The notes under the pieces: model-generated
The model's database searches: none
Told to the model about the DNA's origin: nothing
Seen by the model: only the letters and a program-made list of their open reading frames with translations
NCBI GenBank assembly: GCA_022565695.1
Contig: JAIUME010000001.1
Location: 1 to 64,000, forward strand
Source: Alcanivorax sp.
GTDB taxonomy: Bacteria > Pseudomonadota > Gammaproteobacteria > Pseudomonadales > Alcanivoracaceae
DNA: 64,000 nt
Direction of reading: 5' to 3'
Position numbers and translations under genes: made by a program
Shown here: positions 32,168 to 41,076 of the stretch, one piece after another
Numbering within the stretch: the stretch's first letter is position 1
Layout: each line of letters opens with the position of its first letter

Positions 32168-33240
32168 GCAACACCGACACAGTGCTGGACCAGGCGAAAG
32201 CCGTTCGCGACGGCGAGACCTTTGATGTCGAAAAAATGGATGCGTGGCTGAAAAGCCAGGTGCCTTCCTTGCACGGAGAGCCGGAAATAAAGCAATTCTC
32301 CGGCGGCGCGTCCAATCTTACCTACCAGCTACGCTATCCCGAGCGCGACCTGATCCTGCGGCGCCCACCGTTTGGCCACAAGGCCAAAGGCGCCCACGAC
32401 ATGGCGCGGGAATTCAAGGTGCAGGCCGCATTGAAGCCGGTCTATCCGAGCGTGCCGGATATGGTCGCCCTGTGCGAAGACCCCGCTGTCATGGATTGCG
32501 ATTTTTATGTCATGGATCGCATCGAGGGCATCATCCCCCGCGCCAATCTGCCGAGAGGGGTGCAATTGTCAGCGCCGGAAACCCGGCAGCTTTGCCAGGG
32601 CGTCATCGACAAGCTGATCGAACTGCATCAGGTGGATTACCAGAGTGCCGGACTGGATCATCTGGGCAAGGGTGGCGGTTATGTGAAGCGGCAGATCGAA
32701 GGCTGGTCCGGGCGCTACGACAAATCAAAAACCTGGAATGTACCGGGCTGGCGCTACGTGCGTGACTGGCTTCAGGCCAACATGCCCGATGATGTAGCGA
32801 CGGTCATCATCCACAATGATTTCCGCTTCGACAATCTGGTGCTGGATGCGCAAAACCCCCAGCACATTATCGGCGTGCTGGACTGGGAAATGGCCACGCT
32901 TGGCGACCCATTGATGGATCTCGGCAACACCCTGGCCTACTGGGTCGAGGCGGATGACGACCGGCTGCAACAGATGCTGCGCCGCCAGCCGACGCACTTG
33001 CCGGGCATGTTCACCCGTGCGGAGGTGGTCGAGTATTACTGCGACAAGATGAAGCTCAGCCCGGACAACTGGGCCTTCTATGAAGTCTATGGCCTGTTTC
33101 GTCTGGCGGTGATTGTGCAGCAGATCTACTACCGCTATCACCACAAGCAGACGCGCAATCCGGCGTTCAAGAACTTCTGGCTGTTCAATCACTATCTGCA
33201 TTGGCGCTGCAAGCGCGCCATCAAGGCGGCGCGGAACTGA
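32164..33240 (+). CDS. phosphotransferase family protein (ACAD10-like kinase domain)
   Basis: A 358-residue APH/choline-kinase-fold protein. The catalytic loop is VIIHNDFRFDNLVLD (Asp and Asn at about 219 and 224) and the metal-binding Asp is in VLDWEMATLGDPLMDLGN. An N-terminal SGGASNLTYQL nucleotide loop and RRPPFG strand are present. Members of this group cluster with acyl-CoA dehydrogenases. In ACAD10/11 the kinase phosphorylates 4-hydroxyacyl-CoA so that the dehydrogenase domain can process it. Here the two activities are on separate genes. Confidence 0.9.
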   Translation: MSNTDTVLDQAKAVRDGETFDVEKMDAWLKSQVPSLHGEPEIKQFSGGASNLTYQLRYPERDLILRRPPFGHKAKGAHDMAREFKVQAALKPVYPSVPDMVALCEDPAVMDCDFYVMDRIEGIIPRANLPRGVQLSAPETRQLCQGVIDKLIELHQVDYQSAGLDHLGKGGGYVKRQIEGWSGRYDKSKTWNVPGWRYVRDWLQANMPDDVATVIIHNDFRFDNLVLDAQNPQHIIGVLDWEMATLGDPLMDLGNTLAYWVEADDDRLQQMLRRQPTHLPGMFTRAEVVEYYCDKMKLSPDNWAFYEVYGLFRLAVIVQQIYYRYHHKQTRNPAFKNFWLFNHYLHWRCKRAIKAARN

Positions 33241-33241
33241 T

Positions 33242-33931
33242 ATGGGTGCTATCTATCTGATCCGCCATGGCCAGGCTTCGGCGGGCAAACGCGACTACGA
33301 CCAGCTGTCACCGATGGGCATCGAGCAGTCGGAACGCCTGGGCGAGGCATTGCGCGCCCGGATCGGCACGCCTGATCGGGTAGTCTGCGGCGACATGAAG
33401 CGCCACCGCCAGACCGCGCATTACAGCCTGGCCCACATGGGCCAGGGCAACGACTGGCACACCGACGCCCGCTGGAATGAGTACGACCATGAAGATCTGA
33501 TCGTGCGTCACAAACCCCTGTATGCCAGCCGCACCCTGATGCTCGCTGATCTGGCGCGCACCCTCAAACCCCGGATCGCTTTCCAGGCCATGTTCGAAGA
33601 CGCCTTGCAGCGCTGGACCAGCGGCCGCCATGACGCGGAATACAACGAGGCATGGCCGGCGTTTCAGCAACGCATCGTGGCCGGGCTGCGGGAACTGGTC
33701 GACAGCGGGCGCTCCCAGAATACGCTGGTTTATACCTCTGGCGGCGTGATCAGCACCGTGGTGCAGCAGCTGTGGCAGTTACCCGATGTCGAGTGGCAGA
33801 AGCTCAACCGCATCATTGCCAACGCGACGGTCACCAAGGTGGTGTTTGGCAGCAGTGGCAGTTTTCTCAGCACCTTCAATGAGCACAGTCACTTTGAAGG
33901 TGAGCATCAGCATCTGCTGACTTATCGTTAA
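33242..33931 (+). CDS. histidine phosphatase family protein
   Basis: A 229-residue member of the histidine (phosphoglycerate mutase-like) phosphatase family. The catalytic motif LIRHGQAS is at residues 6-13. The second Arg is probably in CGDMKRHRQTA, and the distal His is replaced in or near the TSGGVIS segment. It begins one base after the upstream stop, so it is part of the SDR-kinase-phosphatase operon. A role in removing the phosphate of the neighbouring kinase's product is possible but only inferred. Confidence 0.88.
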   Translation: MGAIYLIRHGQASAGKRDYDQLSPMGIEQSERLGEALRARIGTPDRVVCGDMKRHRQTAHYSLAHMGQGNDWHTDARWNEYDHEDLIVRHKPLYASRTLMLADLARTLKPRIAFQAMFEDALQRWTSGRHDAEYNEAWPAFQQRIVAGLRELVDSGRSQNTLVYTSGGVISTVVQQLWQLPDVEWQKLNRIIANATVTKVVFGSSGSFLSTFNEHSHFEGEHQHLLTYR

Positions 33932-33960
33932 CCTGAACACGAAATAAGACGAGAAACATC

Positions 33961-34707
33961 ATGAGCAAGAATATTCTGATTACCGGGGCCAGCTCCGGCC
34001 TCGGCGAAGGTATGGCGCGGGAATTCGCCGCCAGAGGATACAACCTGGCGCTGTGTGCACGGCGCGTAGAACGGCTCGAAACCTTGCGCGATGAATTGAC
34101 GCAGAAGCACCCCGGCATCAAGGTCGCGCTCAAGCCGCTGGATGTGCTCGATTACGACAAGGTGTTTGAGGTCTTTCATGCATTTCGCCAGGAACTCGGC
34201 TCGCTGGACCGCATCATCGTCAATGCCGGCATGGGCAAAGGCCAACCATTGGGCACCGGTTATTTCTGGGCCAATCGCCAGACTGCCGAAACCAACTTTG
34301 TGGCCGCACTGGCGCAGTGCGAAGCCGCCATGGAAATTTTCCGCGACCAGAACAGCGGTCATCTGGTGATGATCTCCTCCATGAGCGCCATGCGCGGCAT
34401 GCCGAAGAATCTCACCACCTATGCCGCCACCAAGGCGGGCGTCGCGGCGCTGGCGGAAGGCTTGCGCTCGGAGATGCTCGGCAAGCCAATCAAGATCAGC
34501 ACCATCTACCCCGGCTACATCCGCTCGGAAATCAATGAGAAGGTGAAAAACACACCCTTCATGGTGGATACGGAAACCGGCTGTCGATTGCTGGTCAAGG
34601 CCATCGAAAAGGAAACCCCCAGTGCCTGCGTCCCTGCATGGCCCTGGGTGGCTGTTGGCTTCCTGATGCGCAACCTGCCGCTGAGTCTGGTCAAGAAACT
34701 CGGCTGA
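33961..34707 (+). CDS. short-chain dehydrogenase/reductase
   Basis: A 248-residue SDR, second in the cluster. It has ITGASSGLGEGMA (about 6-18), VNAGMGKG in place of NNAG, a catalytic Ser region MISSMSAMRG and TYAATKAG (Tyr/Lys, about 155-162). The C-terminus is hydrophobic, ending WPWVAVGFLMRNLPL. The substrate is unknown. It is the last gene of the plus-strand cluster and faces the metal-dependent hydrolase gene. Confidence 0.91.
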   Translation: MSKNILITGASSGLGEGMAREFAARGYNLALCARRVERLETLRDELTQKHPGIKVALKPLDVLDYDKVFEVFHAFRQELGSLDRIIVNAGMGKGQPLGTGYFWANRQTAETNFVAALAQCEAAMEIFRDQNSGHLVMISSMSAMRGMPKNLTTYAATKAGVAALAEGLRSEMLGKPIKISTIYPGYIRSEINEKVKNTPFMVDTETGCRLLVKAIEKETPSACVPAWPWVAVGFLMRNLPLSLVKKLG

Positions 34708-34727
34708 CGACGCTTCAGCTGACGACG

Positions 34728-35675
34728 TTAGTGCAGCGCACCCTGCGCTGCACGCTTCGCCCCGGCATTTGCCGCGGGCGAGCGCGCGATGTAAGCCAGG
34801 GCCTGTGCCGTATCGCCTTCCGTTTCCGGATGGAAGCCCGGCGCTATCCAGCGCAAGGTGCGGCCCAGGATCAGACTGAAGGTGGGCACATTGTCGTTGC
34901 GGCGACCGATGCGTTCGATATCCAGCAGGATGCGCAGGGTGGTACGCCGGGCCAGCCGACGCACCTGCGGGTCCGGGTCTTGCCCGGCCAGGCTGCGGCC
35001 ACCCTCGGCAATGAATTGCAGGAATAACGGAAACACCAGTGCCATCAGCGCCTGGCGGCTGAGATAAAAGCCGGCCTGGGTGCGGCATAAATGTTCGAAC
35101 AGGTCGAACGCCACAGAGCGATGCTCCACTTCCTCGGCCAGATGCCACCGAAACAGGTCCGCCACCACCGGATCTGCCTTGTCCCAGCTCTCGCTGTTCA
35201 TGCACCAGTCACCCAGCAGGCCGGTGAAATGCTCGACGGCGGCAACAATGCCCACCCGGACAATCAGCCAGTGCCGTGCCAGCCAACGATGCTGTAAGGG
35301 CTTCAACCCCAGCGGCGTATCCCCCAGCAGCTGCTGGAACACGAAATCCACCCGACGCCGATAAGCCGTCACATCCATGCCCTGATCCTGCAACCACTTT
35401 TCCGCCTTGCGGTGTGCCTGGGCGTGCATGCCCTCCTGGCGAATGAAACCTTGCACCTCCTCGCGCAGAAGCGGGTCAGTGATATGGGGCAGCGCCTGGT
35501 TATAGACCCGGCAGAACCACAACTCGCCCGCGGGCAGCAGCAGATTAATGCCGTTGATGAGATGACTCGACAAAGGGTCGCCCGGTATCCAGTGCAACGG
35601 CGAGCGGGACAGGTCGAACGCCACGCGCCGGGCCTGGAGTCGAGGGCGCGTTTCCGAGCGGCCTTGTGTCTTCAT
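34728..35675 (-). CDS. metal-dependent hydrolase (PF10118-type)
   Basis: A 315-residue protein of the predicted metal-dependent hydrolase family PF10118. The His/Glu-rich helices are visible: FIRQEGMHAQAHRKAEKWL (about 84-102) and RWHLAEEVEHRSVAFDLFEHL (about 178-198), probable di-metal ligands. No enzymatic reaction is known. It overlaps the upstream alpha/beta hydrolase by four bases (ATGA), so the two are co-translated. The family is common near lipid-degradation genes. Confidence 0.85.
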   Translation of the reverse strand: MKTQGRSETRPRLQARRVAFDLSRSPLHWIPGDPLSSHLINGINLLLPAGELWFCRVYNQALPHITDPLLREEVQGFIRQEGMHAQAHRKAEKWLQDQGMDVTAYRRRVDFVFQQLLGDTPLGLKPLQHRWLARHWLIVRVGIVAAVEHFTGLLGDWCMNSESWDKADPVVADLFRWHLAEEVEHRSVAFDLFEHLCRTQAGFYLSRQALMALVFPLFLQFIAEGGRSLAGQDPDPQVRRLARRTTLRILLDIERIGRRNDNVPTFSLILGRTLRWIAPGFHPETEGDTAQALAYIARSPAANAGAKRAAQGALH

Positions 35676-36640
35676 GACGCCACCGCCCGAGCCATGTTGT
35701 CGGCTTCAGTTGCCACCACGCGCTGACCGGCGAAGGCCTCCTCCTGCCTGCCCTGCTCCACCGCCTCGGCAAACGCCGCAATGGCTTCTGCGACCAGCGC
35801 CGGATCGCTCAGCAGCACCCAATGGCCCGCATCAATATCACGGCGATACAGCTCCGGCACCCAGCGATGCATATCCTCGAACAACTCTGCCCCCACGTAG
35901 TTATCCCGCGTCGGCACCAGGAGCTGCACCGGACAGCGGGCATAGCGGGGTTCAGGACGGAGCATCTTGCGGCGGAAATTGGCACGGTACAGCCGCACCC
36001 CGTAACGGCCATCCTGGGTCTGCGTGGGGTTCGGATGCGCCTCGGCGACGCCCTCGACTCGGCGCAGAAACACCGGCCAGAGACGCCCCATGGCGGTCCG
36101 CCAGATCAGCTCCGGCAGCACCGGCAGCTGGAACATGGCGACATACCAGGAACTGGTCAGTTGCCGCAGCGCCTTGCCCTGCCTGGCCAGGGACAGGCTG
36201 CCCAGCCGCTCCCGCATCCAGTAGCCCGCATGATCCAGACAGGGGCCGGACAGGCTGGTGTACGAAAGAATACGCGTCGTCAGCGGCCCGGTGGTCACGG
36301 ATTCCCAGCTCTGGATCGACCCCCAGTCGTGGGCCGCCAGATGAAAATCCCGGCCGGGCAGCAAGGCATCCACCACCGCAGCCAGATCCGCCGCCAGCCG
36401 GGGCATGCGGTACTCACGTAACGCCGCCGGCGCATCGGACGCCCCCGCCCCGCGCACATCGTAGGCCACCACATAGAACTGAGCCGCCAGCAGCTCCGCC
36501 ACCGGGCGCCAGACGCTGTGGTTATCCGGATAGCCGTGCACCAGCACCAGCGCCGGGTTGCGGGCATCGCCCCAGGCCCGGGCATGCAGGCCGGTACCGT
36601 CAGCATCGATACGAAACTGTTGAGCCATGGGCTGTATCAC
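35672..36640 (-). CDS. alpha/beta hydrolase (epoxide hydrolase-like)
   Basis: A 322-residue alpha/beta hydrolase. The oxyanion HGYPDN (about 35-40) and the nucleophile in AAHDWGS (Asp rather than Ser) point to the epoxide hydrolase/haloalkane dehalogenase branch. The catalytic His is in DAGHWVLLSDP near residue 275. It may act on an epoxide or ester made by the neighbouring oxidations. Its promoter region holds CATTG-AA-CAATG (36693-36704), a possible operator. Confidence 0.87.
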   Translation of the reverse strand: MIQPMAQQFRIDADGTGLHARAWGDARNPALVLVHGYPDNHSVWRPVAELLAAQFYVVAYDVRGAGASDAPAALREYRMPRLAADLAAVVDALLPGRDFHLAAHDWGSIQSWESVTTGPLTTRILSYTSLSGPCLDHAGYWMRERLGSLSLARQGKALRQLTSSWYVAMFQLPVLPELIWRTAMGRLWPVFLRRVEGVAEAHPNPTQTQDGRYGVRLYRANFRRKMLRPEPRYARCPVQLLVPTRDNYVGAELFEDMHRWVPELYRRDIDAGHWVLLSDPALVAEAIAAFAEAVEQGRQEEAFAGQRVVATEADNMARAVAS

Positions 36641-36692
36641 TCCTCTCTATCCAGCGCCGGTCTGCTTGCTCTCATTACAGTGAATATAGCGC

Positions 36693-36704
36693 CATTGAAC
36701 AATG
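36693..36704. promoter_or_regulatory. short palindrome upstream of alpha/beta hydrolase gene
   Basis: CATTG-AA-CAATG lies 53 bases upstream of the minus-strand start, inside an AT-richer stretch. A regulator is not known. Confidence 0.3.
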
Positions 36705-36860
36705 TAAAGGTGGCCCGAGCGCCGGGCGCTGCGGCCAATCCAGCCTTCACGTTCCTGTGGCAGCTCTGGCACAGTAGTCCCGCTTCCGGGCCCGGGCTGC
36801 TTACTGCCTCCGGTCACCCGCTACCTCTATTTCATAACCATTCAACAAGAACGGAGACCC

Positions 36861-37586
36861 ATGATGCTGAGTGCACGCCGACTGCTCGCCACACTGACCG
36901 CGCTGATGTTGCTGATGCCCCTCCAGACCCTGGCGGAGGCCGAGTGGGAACAGATCCGCGAGGCCCGCGAGCGCGGCGACGTCGGCACCTACGTGCGCCC
37001 CGTCGACGGCACGCCCATCAAACAGTTTCGTGGCATTGTCGAAGTGCCCCATCCCCTGATCACCGTGATGGCGGTCATCAGTGACGTGCCGAATTTCCAG
37101 GACTGGGTATTTCAGTGCAAGGGCACGGAAATGCGTGAGGAGGAATGGGGGGCCGAACATGCCCGCGTGATGATTCGCGGCATCTGGCCGGTATCGGATC
37201 GCGACGTGCTGGTACGCAGCCACTATGAACAGGACCCGGACACCTATGCGGTCACCGTGCACTCCACTGCCACCGATGACGTGCTCGAAGAGCAACGCGG
37301 TTATGTGCGTATTCCGGCACTGAACAACGTGTTCCGCTTCGAACCACTGAATGACGGCTGGACGCGCATCACCTTCCAGACCATGGTCAATCCCGGTGGC
37401 GCCATCCCGGCCTGGCTGTCGAACTTTGTGTCCACCCGTGCGCCGCTGCAGACACTGGAAGGCATGAGCGAGCAGATGGAAAAGGAAGCTTATCAGCTGT
37501 CATCACCTGACCAGCTTCCGGTATCCCTGCCCGGCAGCCCGACGCTGATTTTCCCGGAAAACCATCGCGCCAGCACCCGCCTGTAA
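36861..37586 (+). CDS. exported START-domain lipid-binding protein
   Basis: A 241-residue protein with a signal peptide cleaved after ALAEA-like residues (about 26). The rest matches the START/Bet v1-like fold: VRPVDGTPIKQFRGIVEV, NFQDWVFQCKGTEM, DRDVLVRSHYEQ, and the long C-terminal helix around LEGMSEQMEKEA. START domains hold sterols or phospholipids in a deep pocket. The exported form suggests lipid handling in the periplasm. A hairpin ends the transcript. Confidence 0.88.
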   Translation: MMLSARRLLATLTALMLLMPLQTLAEAEWEQIREARERGDVGTYVRPVDGTPIKQFRGIVEVPHPLITVMAVISDVPNFQDWVFQCKGTEMREEEWGAEHARVMIRGIWPVSDRDVLVRSHYEQDPDTYAVTVHSTATDDVLEEQRGYVRIPALNNVFRFEPLNDGWTRITFQTMVNPGGAIPAWLSNFVSTRAPLQTLEGMSEQMEKEAYQLSSPDQLPVSLPGSPTLIFPENHRASTRL

Positions 37587-37590
37587 TACA

Positions 37591-37627
37591 ACAGCCTTGC
37601 TGCGGAGAGTATCCGCAGCAAGGCTGT
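37591..37627. terminator. 16-base perfect stem between convergent genes
   Basis: ACAGCCTTGCTGCGGA (37591-37606) pairs with TCCGCAGCAAGGCTGT (37612-37627) over GAGTA. No T-run follows. It separates the START gene from the convergent TM2 gene. Confidence 0.75.
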
Positions 37628-37643
37628 CACAAGCTACGCGATC

Positions 37644-37856
37644 TCAGGTCCACTCGGTCAGCTTGTTACCGTTCTTGTCAGTAAAGGCACCGACGATGAT
37701 CATGATGAAATCAATGAGCGCCCAGATGCCCAGCCCGCCCAGTGTCAGTATTTGCAGAATACCTGTGCCGACCTTGCCCACATAGAACCGATGCACTCCC
37801 AAAATACCGAAGAAGAAACACAGCAGAAACGCTGGCAAAATACGTTTTTCACTCAT
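37644..37856 (-). CDS. TM2 domain protein
   Basis: A 70-residue membrane protein made of a single TM2 domain: two helices with LCFFFGILGVHRFYVGK and the GILQILTLGGLGIWALIDFI pair, the family signature. Function is unknown. Confidence 0.9.
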   Translation of the reverse strand: MSEKRILPAFLLCFFFGILGVHRFYVGKVGTGILQILTLGGLGIWALIDFIMIIVGAFTDKNGNKLTEWT

Positions 37857-37874
37857 GGTGCTTTCCCTTTTTAG

Positions 37875-38969
37875 TTAGTATTTTTCATGACACATTGCTT
37901 GTAACGCCATCCAGTCACCGTCATGCATTGCCGGCAACCCTTCCTGCTCATAAGCCCGTGCTTGCGTGATGCGCGCGGGGAACGACGGATGTGTGCTGAG
38001 AATGTCACTACCACGCGGCCCGCTGAACAGACGGCTTTTCTGTCTGCGCTCAAAAAACGCCGCCAGCCCCTGACTGTCTATCCCTGCATTATTGAGAATC
38101 TGCAGTGCGATACGATCCGCTTCCAGCTCAGCCTCGCGACTGTAGGAGCGGTTCAACAGGGTTTCCCCTGCCTGGCCAGCCATACCTGCCACAGACGAGG
38201 CATCCCCCAGCAAGGTGGCAAACACCAGCCGATAACCCAGAGCCCGCCCCATGGCACGGGTTGGATGCTGCAGGACCGAATGGGCCATTTCGTGGGCCAG
38301 CACCGCTGCCACTTCCTCCGCGCTACTGGCGTCATGCAGCAAGCCGCGGGTCAGCATGATCTGCCCGCCCGGCGCGGCAAAAGCATTCACCATGGCCGCG
38401 TCCATCACCTGCACCACAAAATCATTATCGTGGCCGCTGCGCACCGCCAGCCGGGTGACAAGCCGGTCCAGTGCCTCAGTGCCCTGCGGGTCATCACAGA
38501 CGCCCATATCGCGTGTGATATACGCAACGATCTTTTCCCCCGCAGTGCGCTCCCACTCAGCCGGCATTGCCGCAGCGGCCTCTTCCCCGAGATAAGGTAC
38601 CGAGGCGATCAGCCCCACCAGGCACGCGAGCACAAAGCCCCCCACCAGCACAAAGCGCCGGCGCAGAGACATGCCACCCAGATAGCTGCGACTGAAGCGG
38701 CCACGGCCCAGCGCGGGATACACCTTGCGCAAGGCGACCAGAAAACTGTGATCGGCCACCACCAGGCGCGCATCCGGTTGCATCAGACTGCACAACCGCA
38801 GGGGCTGCCCCGGATACACATCCTCCGCCAGCCTCAGCTGCTCGATCGGCAGATGGTGCAGCGTGTAGCCGGTGCCGATTTCCAGCAGCGCCAGTTGCCG
38901 GCCCACCACCCGCACCTCGACCTCCGTGCGGGCCGCAGACTCGCCGTCATACCAGAGCCCGAGAATCAC
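37875..38969 (-). CDS. M48-family metalloprotease
   Basis: A 364-residue zinc protease of the M48 family. The active site is VLAHEMAHSVL (HExxH, about 240-250) with the third ligand Glu in SREAELEADRIAL. One transmembrane segment (about 106-125) anchors it with the protease domain outside. The N-terminal 100 residues carry a small cytoplasmic domain. M48 enzymes such as BepA and LoiP work in envelope quality control. The GTG start overlaps the stop of the DUF898 gene as GTGA, linking the two in an operon. Confidence 0.9.
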   Translation of the reverse strand: MILGLWYDGESAARTEVEVRVVGRQLALLEIGTGYTLHHLPIEQLRLAEDVYPGQPLRLCSLMQPDARLVVADHSFLVALRKVYPALGRGRFSRSYLGGMSLRRRFVLVGGFVLACLVGLIASVPYLGEEAAAAMPAEWERTAGEKIVAYITRDMGVCDDPQGTEALDRLVTRLAVRSGHDNDFVVQVMDAAMVNAFAAPGGQIMLTRGLLHDASSAEEVAAVLAHEMAHSVLQHPTRAMGRALGYRLVFATLLGDASSVAGMAGQAGETLLNRSYSREAELEADRIALQILNNAGIDSQGLAAFFERRQKSRLFSGPRGSDILSTHPSFPARITQARAYEQEGLPAMHDGDWMALQAMCHEKY

Positions 38970-39994
38970 AGGGCGCCGATATCAGCCAGCTCCGCCATAC
39001 CCTCGCCCAGCGCGTCGGATTGCTCCTGGGTCTGCAGAATTGCGGCATAATCTAGTTCCCCACCGACCTGCATATGCGACGCCATGAAACGCATGGTGCG
39101 CACAGTGACCCAGGCATAAGCCAGACCCAGGGTGACCACCAGCAACAACAGGTTCGTGGCAGAGAGCACGAACATCTGGCCATGGCTGGCCTGCAGAGCG
39201 AAACGCATATCCCCCAGCGAGGTATGGCTCACGGTGTAGCGCATCTCTTCCACGCTGTACCAGTACCAGGCCAGCATCACGGCGATCACCACCGCGCCGA
39301 TCATTGCACCCCACAGCACGGGCTCCAGGCCAGAGAAGATCAGCATGACACTGGCGATGATGCCCGCCACGGTGATCCCGTAGGCCAGCATGAAACGCCC
39401 CATCAGGTCGCCGCCCTGGCCGGTGAAGCCCGCCTGCTGGCTACCGAACCAGGTGTTGTTCAGGGTATAGCTGGAGAGCTGCATGCTCATGTGCGGCTTG
39501 TAGATACCCAGGGTCAGCCCCACCAGCAAACCATAACCAAAGAACTTGAAGCCGAACTCGATGGCTTTGCCCTGCAAGCCAAAGCGAATGCCCCGAAAAC
39601 GGGTACGGCTGAAACGGTACCGCTGCGCGAGATACAACAGGGCACCCACAAATGCGGGCGACATGAGGTAGGCCAGCATGACCACCAGGATGGCGAGTAT
39701 TTCCGATAGCTGCCACAACACGAACAACGCCAGCATCACCACGATCATGATGGCCAGGGCACGCAAAAAGCCGAAAAACAGCTCGCCGCCGGTGCCCGTG
39801 TACTCCAGCCGCTCCCCGTCAAACTCGGTGTGAGTCCACAGATAACGCCGCACACGCGCCTTGGCCCAGAAGTGATAGATGCCCAGCGTGACTATCTTGA
39901 GCAGTGTATTGACCAGAAAAATCAGGAACAGCTCCATACCGGAGCCAAGATAAGCAAGACGCTGAGTGCGCCCCGGATTGCCGTGACCATCCAT
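38966..39994 (-). CDS. DUF898 (YjgN-like) membrane protein
   Basis: A 342-residue inner-membrane protein matching YjgN/DUF898: LVNTLLKIVTLGIYHFWAKAR, then RRYLWTHTEFDGERLEYTGTG and a C-terminal LLLVVTLGLAYAW copy suggest two related halves. About eight transmembrane segments. The ATG at 39994 follows AAGGGGGAA; the longer frame (to 40225) has a Pro/Arg-rich N-terminus that is not family-like. It precedes the M48 protease gene, a pairing that is common for this family. Confidence 0.87.
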   Translation of the reverse strand: MDGHGNPGRTQRLAYLGSGMELFLIFLVNTLLKIVTLGIYHFWAKARVRRYLWTHTEFDGERLEYTGTGGELFFGFLRALAIMIVVMLALFVLWQLSEILAILVVMLAYLMSPAFVGALLYLAQRYRFSRTRFRGIRFGLQGKAIEFGFKFFGYGLLVGLTLGIYKPHMSMQLSSYTLNNTWFGSQQAGFTGQGGDLMGRFMLAYGITVAGIIASVMLIFSGLEPVLWGAMIGAVVIAVMLAWYWYSVEEMRYTVSHTSLGDMRFALQASHGQMFVLSATNLLLLVVTLGLAYAWVTVRTMRFMASHMQVGGELDYAAILQTQEQSDALGEGMAELADIGAL

Positions 39995-40265
39995 CGGCAG
40001 TTTCCCCCTTTTATTTCCTTTATTTATCAGCACAGACCATGCCCGCAGGCGCTTCGCCTGGCCGACTTCCCTCTGCCCGACTCGCCTTGCGGCGCCCCTC
40101 GGACAATCCGCAGTATAAGGCCGATCTCGAAAGATGGCTGTAAGCCATAACTTACAAAAAAACGTAAAATCCCGTTTTTTGAACTCACACACATTTTTCC
40201 CGAAAAAATAGGGTGTTAAGGTCAAAAAACAGACGTTTCCGAATCAATGTCGACAAGGAGGAAGT

Positions 40266-40592
40266 ATGACGCCCCTGACAAGAGATGAGCTGAAGCGAAT
40301 GAATGAAGAGCAACACGAGGATTTCGTTCTGATCAACGTGCTGCCCCCCGATGCCTTCAACAAGGCGCACATCCGCACATCGGTCAACGTGCCCGTGGAT
40401 GACGCGGGCTTTGTCGAGCGTGTCGAGAAGGTTGCGGGACGCAAGGACCGCAAGGTCGTGGTGTATTGCGCCAGCTTTGACTGCGATGCTTCCGAGCAGG
40501 CGACCGACAAGCTCGAAGCAGGAGGCTTTACTGCGGTCTACGACTATGAGGGCGGCACACAGGACTGGTTCGAGCAACGCGAGACTGCTTGA
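40266..40592 (+). CDS. rhodanese-like sulfurtransferase domain protein
   Basis: A 108-residue single rhodanese domain. NVLPPDAFNKAHIRTSVNVPVDD gives the CH2A-like region. The catalytic Cys is C68 in VVYCASFDC, followed by SEQATDKLEAGGF. The loop ends with a second Cys (C73) rather than the classic Arg, an unusual feature. A strong AAGGAGGAA precedes ATG 40266. It is divergent from the DUF898 gene. Confidence 0.87.
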   Translation: MTPLTRDELKRMNEEQHEDFVLINVLPPDAFNKAHIRTSVNVPVDDAGFVERVEKVAGRKDRKVVVYCASFDCDASEQATDKLEAGGFTAVYDYEGGTQDWFEQRETA

Positions 40593-40753
40593 AGATATTC
40601 CCTGCCAGCGCTGCGCGTGACATATTGTATGTTTGGGTGAAAAGGAGAATGCCGCTATACTGGCGGCTGCTCCTGCCGATGTTTGGGACAACGACGACGA
40701 TGCCCTCTATGATGGCGTATGCTCTCTATGTATAGGCTCGCAGGATCGCCACC

Positions 40754-40942
40754 ATGCAAACCATCAAACAGATCATTCACGACATTGCCGACCACCTCCC
40801 GGAACAGGCCACCTTCGACGACGCCATGCATGCGCTCTACATCCGGCAGAAGCTGGAAAAAGGCTTGCGCGACCTGGACTAAGGCCGCACCTATACGCAA
40901 GAAGAAGTGGAGCAACGCCTGCTGGGCAAACGCACTACATGA
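40754..40942 (+). pseudogene. interrupted antitoxin of a ParE/RelE system
   Basis: The frame from ATG 40754 gives a 42-residue peptide ending with an in-frame TAA at 40880-40882. After the stop the same frame continues with GRTYTQEEVEQRLLGKRTT to a stop at 40940-40942, the usual C-terminus of short antitoxins partnered with ParE-like toxins. One nonsense change therefore splits the gene. Read as a whole it would be 62 residues. The downstream toxin ATG overlaps the last stop as ATGA. Confidence 0.7.
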
Positions 40943-41076
40943 AGGTCATCTGGTCTGAACAGGCGCTGCTCGACGTCGAGCACATCCGCGACTACATCGC
41001 GCAGGATTCGCCCGCTTACGCCCAGTCCTTCATCGAACGCCTGCTACACGCCACAGCTAATCCAGACTCTCCTTGA
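40939..41076 (+). pseudogene. 3'-truncated ParE/RelE-family toxin
   Basis: Codes for the first 45 residues of a ParE-type toxin (KVIWSEQALLDVEHIRDYIA, then YAQSFIERLLHAT), about half of the usual 90-100. After LLHAT (about 41055) the sequence leaves the family and stops at 41076, exactly where an AT-rich block begins. The C-terminal strands that carry the toxic surface are missing, so it is presumably inactive. Confidence 0.75.

Noticed and set aside
39995-40225. Longer N-terminus of the DUF898 protein
   Set aside because: Basic and Pro/Arg-rich, not family-like; ATG 39994 has a good ribosome site.
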